Source: an uncultured Lachnospiraceae bacterium
GTDB lineage: Bacteria; Bacillota; Clostridia; Lachnospirales; Lachnospiraceae
Reading direction: 5' to 3'
Length of the DNA: 64,000 bases
Assembly (NCBI GenBank): GCA_947164865.1
Contig: CAMUYA010000006.1
Location: 60,865-124,864, forward strand
Each line of letters begins with the position of its first letter. The stretch's first letter is position 1. Shown here piece by piece: positions 35,025 to 41,550 of the stretch. The notes under the pieces are model-generated. The model was not told the origin of the DNA and made no database searches. It saw only the letters and a list, made by a program, of their open reading frames with translations. The translations under genes were made by a program, and so were the position numbers.

Positions 35025-35606
35025 ATGCCGGAAGGAATAGCAATAGTCGGACTAAATGGAAGCGGGAAATCCACGCTCGGTCATGCGTTGGCCAAGGAAT
35101 TGAGTTATTACGAAATAGATGTCGAGGACTATTATTTCCCGGAGCAAAAGGAATCCAGACGTGCGGATCTTGATGGAGAGTATGGAGATAGCCTAGATTA
35201 TCTGGGGGATATGCCATATTCGGTATCTCGCACAAAGGAAGAGGTTGAAAAAAGCATAGCGAAAGATATTGCAGCGCATCCAAGATATATTCTTACCGGG
35301 GTTACCATCAACTGGAGCGAGGAAATCCTTTCTACGATTAAGTATGTTTTTTGGTTGAAAACAAACACTGATGAACGAGTGAGACGGGTTAAAGACCGCG
35401 AAGAAAGACGTTGGGGCATACGTGTTGCCGAAGGCGGCGATATGTATGAACAACAATTATCCTTCCGTAATCTGATTGAGAATATAACAGAAGATAAAGT
35501 AAAAGATAGTATCGGTAAAATCTGCTGCGATGTAATCGAGCTGGATGGAACCCTCCCAGTTCAAAAGAATGTTGAGAAGATTATTAACCGAATGGAGAAT
35601 GTTTGA
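35025..35606 (+). CDS. P-loop kinase-like ATPase
   Basis: 193 residues. The Walker A is GLNGSGKSTLGHALA near residue 8, followed by a DVEDYYFPEQ lid-like segment and a late FWLKTNTDERVRRVKDREERRWG typical of small-molecule kinases. The ATG at 35025 has GAAGGAAG upstream; an in-frame TTG at 34995 is less likely. Substrate unknown. It lies just after the helicase, followed by a decayed ATPase fragment, so it may be an added passenger gene. Confidence 0.7.
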   Translation: MPEGIAIVGLNGSGKSTLGHALAKELSYYEIDVEDYYFPEQKESRRADLDGEYGDSLDYLGDMPYSVSRTKEEVEKSIAKDIAAHPRYILTGVTINWSEEILSTIKYVFWLKTNTDERVRRVKDREERRWGIRVAEGGDMYEQQLSFRNLIENITEDKVKDSIGKICCDVIELDGTLPVQKNVEKIINRMENV

Positions 35607-35611
35607 TAGAA

Positions 35612-35862
35612 ATGGGACTAAAAGATTATAAATTTGTGATCGGAGCTAGTGGTATCGGAAAAACAACGCTGGCTAATGGGCTTCTTGAACATTATAAGAC
35701 AACATGCATAGAACAGAATATGATCCCGGAATTAATATTGAAGAAGTCTTAAACGAGGCGATTGAAATAATCGACACAAGAGAGTCGCTTCTGGACTATG
35801 AGTATGTAAAGCCACCTAAGGAGTTGTTTTATTCATGGGTGTTTGCTAACGGGTTGAGATAA
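35612..35862 (+). pseudogene. Remnant of a P-loop ATPase gene
   Basis: From 35612 a 46-residue frame opens with FVIGASGIGKTTLANGLLEHY, a clear Walker A, and stops at 35752. Another frame then carries VKPPKELFYSWVFANGLR to a stop at 35860-35862. The two fragments look like the N- and C-terminal ends of one gene split by frameshift and internal loss. The N-terminus resembles that of small ATPases with an E-x-MIPE motif. Confidence 0.6.
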
Positions 35863-35898
35863 TTTTTTCAGCTAAAAAAGCTTTGGGAAATCAATATA

Positions 35899-36504
35899 AT
35901 GCGAATTTCAGAAATTGATCGTGAAAATATTACGAATGAAATAGTAGACAGAGTTCTCTTTAAGGATCTGTTTGACTGTGGAGAAAAGGCTGGCTGCATC
36001 GTTGTCTTAGGAAGTATAAAGGCATTTCGATACAGAATTCCGATAGCAGTCGGAGCATATAAAAAAGGGCGTGCTCCCAAAATACTATTAAGTGGCGGTG
36101 CAAAACGTGATTTTGCAGAAGGCAGGATGACAGAAGCTGAGCATATGCGTATGCATGCGATCAGTATGGGAGTAGAGCCTGAGGATTTATTAATTGACAA
36201 TTTATCGCAGAACACGGTGGAAAACATGTTTGAATCACTGTTGGAACTACAGCGATCATTCTGGATTAATCGTGTCAAGAACGTATTGCTTGTAACAACC
36301 GGTTATCACATGAGGAGAAGCCTGGCTCTTGCCAGATATTATTTTCCGAAACATATAGAAGTAATGCCATGCCCGGCTGATGATAACCATACCAGGCGCG
36401 ATAATTGGATGAAAACCGAAGAAGGAAGAAAACGTGCGAACGAGGAAGTGATCAACATTATTAATTGTGTTGAAAACGGACTTTTTCCGGATTTTGAAAT
36501 CTAA
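35899..36504 (+). CDS. YdcF-family (DUF218) protein
   Basis: 201 residues. AGCIVVLGSIKAFRYRIPIAV, ILLSGGAKRDF and LLVTTGYHMRRSLALARYYFP match the DUF218 core, which binds nucleotide-like ligands; AEHM and ENM segments between them fit the family too. No membrane segment, so a soluble form. The best ribosome site (GGGAAA) is weak. Its role in the island is unknown; the family is also found outside islands. Confidence 0.8.
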   Translation: MRISEIDRENITNEIVDRVLFKDLFDCGEKAGCIVVLGSIKAFRYRIPIAVGAYKKGRAPKILLSGGAKRDFAEGRMTEAEHMRMHAISMGVEPEDLLIDNLSQNTVENMFESLLELQRSFWINRVKNVLLVTTGYHMRRSLALARYYFPKHIEVMPCPADDNHTRRDNWMKTEEGRKRANEEVINIINCVENGLFPDFEI

Positions 36505-36525
36505 TAAACAGAGGGGAGAATACTT

Positions 36526-37284
36526 TTGGAAGATTACAGTAAACAACATAAGAAAGCCTGGGAGTTTGATGCATATGACTTTTGGGTAAGAACCGCCGGG
36601 ACGCCGGAAGAAAGGGCAGCAAAGGATAGAGAAAACCCAAAGAAAATGCTAAAACAGTATACAAACTACTTTGATTCTTTTGAAGGTGTCAAGGTGGCGA
36701 ATATCTGCGGATCCTGCGGCAAGAAAGCTATACCGCTTGCATTGCTTGGAGCTGATGTTACCGTATTTGATATTTCGGAAGCCAACAGGAAATACGCCAT
36801 GGAAACAGCTGAGGCTGCAGGCGTGAAGATCGGATATGAAGTCTGTGACATCATGGAAATCGATATGGACAAGTATGCCGGTTTCTTTGATGTCGTATTC
36901 ATGGAAGGTGGGATCCTTCACTATTTCCACGATATAGATGCTTTTATGAATGTTATGAACGGACTGCTTAGGTCCGGTGGAAAGATGATCTGCAGTGACT
37001 TCCATCCATTTACTAAGATTTCCGATATACTTGGGCTGCAGCAGCCAACCATGAGTTATTTCTCAACAGATATCTTTGAAGGTGAGATGGCGCACGCAAG
37101 ATTTTACGATGAGGAGATCCGTAAGCAGATCCCGAAATGCCATTACAGGAAGTACACCATCAGCGAGATCATCAATTCTATCATCGGGAGCGGATTTACT
37201 TTGGAGCGTTTTGATGAACATCCTTCATGGGAAAATGAAAAACTCCCGGGTGAGTTTACAGCGATAGCAAGAAAGAAGGCATAG
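36526..37284 (+). CDS. Class I SAM-dependent methyltransferase
   Basis: 252 residues. VANICGSCGKKAIPLALLGA is motif I (a variant of the E-x-G-x-G-x-G type with CGSCG), VTVFDISEANRKYA gives the acidic residue at the end of strand 2, VVFMEGGILHYFHDI is motif IV-like, and LLRSGGKMICSDFHPF is post-motif III. Start is a TTG with GAGGGGAG eight bases upstream. No DNA-methylase NPPY or DPPY is visible, so a small-molecule substrate is more likely than DNA. Confidence 0.85.
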   Translation: MEDYSKQHKKAWEFDAYDFWVRTAGTPEERAAKDRENPKKMLKQYTNYFDSFEGVKVANICGSCGKKAIPLALLGADVTVFDISEANRKYAMETAEAAGVKIGYEVCDIMEIDMDKYAGFFDVVFMEGGILHYFHDIDAFMNVMNGLLRSGGKMICSDFHPFTKISDILGLQQPTMSYFSTDIFEGEMAHARFYDEEIRKQIPKCHYRKYTISEIINSIIGSGFTLERFDEHPSWENEKLPGEFTAIARKKA

Positions 37285-37396
37285 AAATCCGCCAGCTTTC
37301 AGGGGGTGAATTTGGGGATAAATTTATGGGAAAATAATATGCAAATCATCTTCGATATGATATGATACATATATAAAAGCGAAGGAAGGTGAGTTT

Positions 37397-37651
37397 ATGC
37401 CAAGTATAAAACCGGTTTCAGCATTAAAGAATTATACAAGTATAGTTAATGAAGTGACATATGGAAACAGAGTGTATTTCACAAAAAATGGTCATGGAAC
37501 CTGTGCTTTGGTAGATATTGCTGAGCTAGATGAATTAGATAAACAAAAAGCTCTCCTACAACTCATGACTAAGTTAGCAGAAGCGAAAGTATCTGTAAGA
37601 GAAGAAGGTACTATCTCTGCGGATGATCTTGAGAAGGAGCTTGGATTGTAA
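37397..37651 (+). CDS. Phd/YefM-family antitoxin
   Basis: 84 residues. PSIKPVSALKNYTSIVNEV, YFTKNGHGTCALVDIAEL match the antitoxin N-terminal DNA-binding fold that recognises an upstream operator; the rest is a helical toxin-binding tail. GGAAGGTGAG precedes the ATG. Its stop abuts the toxin start directly. Confidence 0.88.
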   Translation: MPSIKPVSALKNYTSIVNEVTYGNRVYFTKNGHGTCALVDIAELDELDKQKALLQLMTKLAEAKVSVREEGTISADDLEKELGL

Positions 37652-38002
37652 ATGAAATACAAGTTGGAATACTCACAGATTGTTCGTAGAAAGCTAAAAT
37701 CTCTGAAGCTATATCTATCAGAACAGTATGGGGAAGATTTCGCAAAGTCTGCGGTAAAGAAAATAACAGACAGAGCAAGAGTCCTGCAGGATAATCCGGA
37801 TATAGGCGTTGATATGGCTGCAAAATATGAAATCGATACGGATTTCAGGGAGTTATACGTGAATCATAATCACTTGTTCTACTATAAGGACAACGATACG
37901 ATTATTGTTGCGGAAATGTTCGGAGAGAAAGAGGACTTTATGTATAAGCTCTTTGGTATTTCCGGGCGTACCCAGGAGTCTATTGATTACTGGGGAGAGT
38001 AG
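37652..38002 (+). CDS. ParE/RelE-family toxin
   Basis: 116 residues, basic. YSQIVRRKLKSLKLYLSEQYG, VLQDNPDIGVDM and FRELYVNHNHLFYYKDNDTIIV are the RelE/ParE fold core. ParE members block gyrase and RelE members cut mRNA; the sequence does not decide which. It starts with no gap after the antitoxin and lies last before the right island edge, where it could help keep the island in the chromosome. Confidence 0.87.
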   Translation: MKYKLEYSQIVRRKLKSLKLYLSEQYGEDFAKSAVKKITDRARVLQDNPDIGVDMAAKYEIDTDFRELYVNHNHLFYYKDNDTIIVAEMFGEKEDFMYKLFGISGRTQESIDYWGE

Positions 38003-38126
38003 TTTTGTGGTTGCAATTTGGTTGCAAAAACTTTTAGAAAAAATAAAATTACGTAGAATGAGTGGAATTCCACCACAATATTTAGAACTCAAAGCACGAT
38101 ATAGAGCCAATATAAAGTATCGTGGC

Positions 38127-38145
38127 TAGAGATGGAATAATACCG
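38127..38145 (+). repeat. att-like repeat, right
   Basis: TAGAGATGGAATAATACCG matches the guaA 3' end at 29814-29832 in 17 of 19 positions and directly abuts copy B of the edge repeat. Confidence 0.5.
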
Positions 38146-38251
38146 AGTGGCTTGCAGGTTAGTAATTCAATAACCGAAAATAAAGGCTTTCGATAGCGTT
38201 GACCGTACGTTTTCGGAAGCCTTTTTGCGATAGAAGATAACAATTTGATAA
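38139..38251 (+). repeat. Island-edge repeat, copy B, with hairpin
   Basis: Counterpart of 30117-30227. The stem (GGCTTTCGATAGCGT with ACGTTTTCGGAAGCC) is kept although its right arm differs from copy A, the changes being mostly G-U compatible. Ends in CTTTTTGCG. The 38003-38758 stretch around it contains no intact gene. Confidence 0.7.
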
Positions 38252-38394
38252 GTGATAAAGTTCAATTATTTGAGGATCAGCCTATCAGAACTGCGTGGGT
38301 TGAGGAAGAGGAAGAATGGTATTTTTCGGTTGTCGATGTTGTTGGAGCTCTTACGGAGCACTCTTTTATTGAAAAAGCATTTGGAGTGTTGTAA
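38245..38394 (+). pseudogene. Truncated BRO-N / DinD-like fragment
   Basis: A 49-residue frame reading VQLFEDQPIRTAWVEEEEEW then YFSVVDVVGALTE, the opening of a BRO-N domain as found in phage-type anti-repressors and DinD-like proteins. It stops early, so only the first third of the domain is left. Confidence 0.55.
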
Positions 38395-38518
38395 CGTTTT
38401 TTGGTTTGGACAGTCATATACACGAAGGAGGTGAAAGAGTGGATATAGAAAAGCTGTATCAACAAAATATACTGATCTAAAGGGTGGCGGAATAAAGAAT
38501 GGACTCCCGGTTCAGAGT

Positions 38519-38713
38519 TTGACAGATGATGATCTGACAATGTATATTCAGGATGATGAAGGGAAAACCACAGAAAGAGTGTGCCGGGAGATATATTATT
38601 TATCGGAGCAAAAAGCAGAGCAGTGGATGAAGACCATGAATTGGCCGGATGATGCCGAAAGAGAAATAGAGGATCTGAAGGCTGCTTCTGTTTTATTATG
38701 GGAAGCAGAGTAA
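38519..38713 (+). CDS. Unrecognised small ORF, possibly a remnant
   Basis: 64 codons from TTG; the frame is open back to 38435. The peptide is acidic (TDDDLTMYIQDDEGK, WPDDAEREIEDL) with no family I can name. No ribosome site precedes the TTG. It may be the tail of a gene lost with the neighbouring BRO fragment. Confidence 0.3.
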   Translation: MTDDDLTMYIQDDEGKTTERVCREIYYLSEQKAEQWMKTMNWPDDAEREIEDLKAASVLLWEAE

Positions 38714-38758
38714 AGCTCTGCTACGGTGAAAAGGCATCGGGACAGGACTGACTATAAG

Positions 38759-39679
38759 ATGAAAACAGGTGTAATATCAGACATTCACAGTAATATAATC
38801 GCATTTAAGGAGTGCACCGGATACCTGGAAAAAGAAGGATGTGACGAATATCTTTTTCTGGGGGATTATATATCCGACACTCCCTATGCACGGGAAACTC
38901 TTGATTATCTGTATGATTTTATAAAGAGCCATAAATGTACACTCCTTCGCGGGAACAGGGAGGAATACATGCTTTCCCAGCATAAGGTAAGGGAGGAGGG
39001 ACCGGATGATCAGCTCTGGATCTACAATTCCGCCAGTGGCAATCTCCTCTATACCTATGAGCTGCTGTCCGAAGAGGATTTTGAATTCTTCAAAAAGCTT
39101 CCCAACACTTTTACATATACTGTGCCGGGTCATCCTTCCATCAGATGCTGTCACGGATCGCCTGTAAGTTCAAGGGAACTTATTCAGCTTGACAGCGACA
39201 GGGCGCGTTTCTGGCTTGATGAGATAGATGAGAGTTATCTGCTTTGTGCGCACACTCATTTTCCCGGAGAGTATATCCATCATGGGAAGCATTATTTTAA
39301 TTCCGGCTGTGTGGGGATCTCCATCGGGGACCCGGGATACGCCCAGTGCATGATACTGCATGATGTACTCGAGGGTGACAAATACAGCTGGAAGCCGGAA
39401 TTTCTGCGCATTCCGTATGATAATCAAAAGGTTGTAAGAGATATTATTTCATGCGGGCTTTTGGAAAAGGCACACTGGTTTATAAACAGTAATATCCAGA
39501 TCCTTTTAACAGGCATCGACAACTCGGCGGACATGGTCGAGCTGGCCGTCAGGCTGTCAAAAGAGGCGGGGGAAAAAGAAGTCTGGCCGCACATAAAAGA
39601 AAAGTATTTCGAAGAGGCGGCAAAGGAGCTTGGAGTGCCCGATTACGGTAATGAAAAGATTTTTCAAAATCAGGGATAA
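38759..39679 (+). CDS. Calcineurin-like metallophosphoesterase
   Basis: 306 residues. Motifs in order: GVISDIHSNIIAF (D-x-H), FLGDYISD (GD), LRGNREEYML (GN[H/R]E), CCHGSP and CAHTHFPGEY (G-H-x-H type). These bind two metal ions in phosphoesterases of the YfcE/Ppp type. The ATG at 38759 is preferred since homologues open with M-K-x-x-x-I-S-D-I-H; an in-frame start at 38726 would add 11 residues. Substrate unknown. The C-terminal 100 residues are an extra helical part. Confidence 0.85.
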   Translation: MKTGVISDIHSNIIAFKECTGYLEKEGCDEYLFLGDYISDTPYARETLDYLYDFIKSHKCTLLRGNREEYMLSQHKVREEGPDDQLWIYNSASGNLLYTYELLSEEDFEFFKKLPNTFTYTVPGHPSIRCCHGSPVSSRELIQLDSDRARFWLDEIDESYLLCAHTHFPGEYIHHGKHYFNSGCVGISIGDPGYAQCMILHDVLEGDKYSWKPEFLRIPYDNQKVVRDIISCGLLEKAHWFINSNIQILLTGIDNSADMVELAVRLSKEAGEKEVWPHIKEKYFEEAAKELGVPDYGNEKIFQNQG

Positions 39680-39685
39680 TAATTC

Positions 39686-39714
39686 TTGACCGAACCCCTC
39701 TGATCGTGAATAAT
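39686..39714 (+). promoter_or_regulatory. Probable sigma-A promoter of the second guaA
   Basis: TTGACC (39686-39691), 17 bases, AATAAT (39709-39714). The leader to the ATG is about 80 bases; no known riboswitch was recognised in it. Confidence 0.45.
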
Positions 39715-39799
39715 AAAACTACAGGTTCATTCAGAACTTCCTTACAGGGAAAACAAGTTCATCCAGAGATGATCAAAACAATTAAAGAGAGGAAACAAC

Positions 39800-40783
39800 A
39801 TGGAAGAAATCAGAAGACCGGATGATATGGTCCGTATCTCAACACCCGAGCAGGCAGATGCTTTTATAGCGGAGCAGGTTAAGCTTATACAGGAGCAGGT
39901 GGGTGACAAAAAGGTTCTGCTCGCACTTTCGGGAGGAGTTGACTCCTCTGTAGTGGCAGCTCTTTTGATAAAGGCTATCGGTGCGCAGCTTACCTGCGTG
40001 CATGTTAACCATGGTCTCCTTCGAAAGGGAGAGCCCGAGCAGGTTATCGAAGTGTTCAGAAATCAGATGAAAGCAAACCTCGTGTATGTGGATGCGACCG
40101 ACCGTTTTCTTGATAAGCTTGCAGGCGTGACCGATCCCGAGACAAAGCGTAAGATAATAGGCGGCGAGTTCATTGAAGTGTTTGCGGAAGAGGCAAGAAA
40201 GCTCGACGGTATCGAATTTCTGGCGCAGGGAACCATCTGGCCGGATATCCTTGAGAGCGAGAAAGGTATCAAAGCTCATCACAATGCAGGCGGCCTTCCC
40301 GAGGATATGAATTTTGAGCTGGTGGAGCCCGTGAAGATCCTCTTCAAGGACGAAGTGCGTGTTGTGGGCAAGCAGCTTGGTCTTCCCGACAACATGGTAT
40401 TCCGTCAGCCCTTCCCCGGTCCCGGGCTCGGTGTAAGATGCCCCGGCGCCATCGCCAGAGACCGTCTTGAGGCGGTGCGCGAATCGGATGCGATCCTTCG
40501 CGAAGAATTTGAAAAGAACGGCCTTGCCGGAAAAGTATGGCAGTATTTCACAGTTGTTCCGGATTTCAAATCCACCGGAATAAGAGACGGAAAGAGAACT
40601 TTCGAGTGGGCAGTCATCATTCGCGCAGTCAATACCAAGGATGCCATGTCCGCAACAGTCGAGAATATACCCTTCGAGTTGATGTCACATCTTGTGGAGC
40701 GTATCACATCGGAGGTTCCGGGAGTGAACAGGGTACTCTATGATTTCACACCCAAGCCCAGCGGCACCATAGAATTCGAATAA
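39800..40783 (+). CDS. guaA: GMP synthase ATP-pyrophosphatase subunit, no amidotransferase domain
   Basis: 327 residues. [20 protein letters not shown] near residue 40, [30 protein letters not shown] and the ending KPSGTIEFE correspond to the C-terminal two thirds of GuaA. The glutaminase half is absent, as in the two-subunit archaeal type (GuaAb); it could use free ammonia or a separate glutaminase. No such subunit is adjacent. It differs throughout from the full-length copy 10 kb upstream, so it is not a recent duplication. AGAGAGGAAA precedes the ATG. Confidence 0.93.
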   Translation: MEEIRRPDDMVRISTPEQADAFIAEQVKLIQEQVGDKKVLLALSGGVDSSVVAALLIKAIGAQLTCVHVNHGLLRKGEPEQVIEVFRNQMKANLVYVDATDRFLDKLAGVTDPETKRKIIGGEFIEVFAEEARKLDGIEFLAQGTIWPDILESEKGIKAHHNAGGLPEDMNFELVEPVKILFKDEVRVVGKQLGLPDNMVFRQPFPGPGLGVRCPGAIARDRLEAVRESDAILREEFEKNGLAGKVWQYFTVVPDFKSTGIRDGKRTFEWAVIIRAVNTKDAMSATVENIPFELMSHLVERITSEVPGVNRVLYDFTPKPSGTIEFE

Positions 40784-40833
40784 GGCATGACCGGGTATCA
40801 TGTATATCGAATGATCGTAAAATAAAAAGCAAT

Positions 40834-40876
40834 GACCCGGAAAACGGCCATGCAAGGTCGTTTTCGGGGTCTTTTT
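40834..40876 (+). terminator. Terminator of the second guaA
   Basis: GACCCGGAAAACG (40834-40846) pairs with CGTTTTCGGGGTC (40859-40871) with one mismatch, followed by TTTTTG. Confidence 0.85.
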
Positions 40877-40889
40877 GTAACAATAGATA

Positions 40890-41459
40890 ATGATGGAAGC
40901 AGAAGTAGCAGAAGAAAAAGAAAGTACCAAAAAAAAGACAAAGATCATGCCCGTTGTCGGCAGGATATTCCTTCACGGCACATGGGGGTTCATTCAGAGT
41001 ACCGCAGGTTTTATCCTCTTTCTCAGATACATAAAGTGCCCTCATCATTTTTATAACGGAGTGATAAGGACAGCATGGCCGGGCAACGGAGGGATATCGC
41101 TTGGGATGTTTATTTTTACTCCCGCGGAGCCTTCCTCTGCGGAGCCTTCCTCTCCGGGAGGTGCCGCCGGAAAGAAGAAAAGGGCCGTGAGAAACAGAGA
41201 GAACGAGGATGCAGAAACCACGAGACGTTGGGAGTACTGCGATGAGGTGGCGGTACACGAATTCGGTCACACCTTCCAGTCTCTGATCCTGGGCCCCTTT
41301 TATCTGCTGGTCGTGGGAATACCTTCCTTTGTGTGGGCAAATCTTCCTCCCATCACTAAACTAAGGAGCAAAAAAAACATGCCATACACCTGGCTGTTCT
41401 GCGAAAAGTGGGCATCATTATGGGGTGAGAAGATCACTAAGGAGAGAGCTATCAGGTAA
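40890..41459 (+). CDS. Membrane protein with HEFGH motif
   Basis: 189 residues. A hydrophobic segment lies near residues 25-45 and another at LILGPFYLLVVGIPSFVWA near 148. Just before the latter is VAVHEFGHTFQS; HExxH-like metal sites of this kind are seen in small membrane proteins annotated as hypothetical in gut bacteria. A 15-nt direct duplication at 41124-41153 gives AEPSSAEPSS in a variable loop. No ribosome site is clear, so the start is uncertain. Function unknown; whether it is a protease cannot be said. Confidence 0.55.
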   Translation: MMEAEVAEEKESTKKKTKIMPVVGRIFLHGTWGFIQSTAGFILFLRYIKCPHHFYNGVIRTAWPGNGGISLGMFIFTPAEPSSAEPSSPGGAAGKKKRAVRNRENEDAETTRRWEYCDEVAVHEFGHTFQSLILGPFYLLVVGIPSFVWANLPPITKLRSKKNMPYTWLFCEKWASLWGEKITKERAIR

Positions 41460-41466
41460 AAAAGTT

Positions 41467-41508
41467 GATCGAGATAAGAGAATCAAGATAAGAGGATCAA
41501 GGTAAGAG
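41467..41508 (+). repeat. Three 14-nt tandem repeats
   Basis: GATCGAGATAAGAG, AATCAAGATAAGAG, GATCAAGGTAAGAG in direct succession just before the fucosidase gene. Confidence 0.8.
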
Positions 41509-41550
41509 AGTACGGTCAGATAATAGAAAGCGATAAGACAGGAAAAACAT

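Noticed and set aside
28154..40783. The two guaA genes as an assembly duplication
   Set aside because: They differ in length, domain content and sequence throughout, so they are true paralogues.
41461..41550. CRISPR array in the tandem repeats before GH95
   Set aside because: The 14-nt units touch each other with no spacers and there are no cas genes. No CRISPR-like array was seen anywhere in the window.
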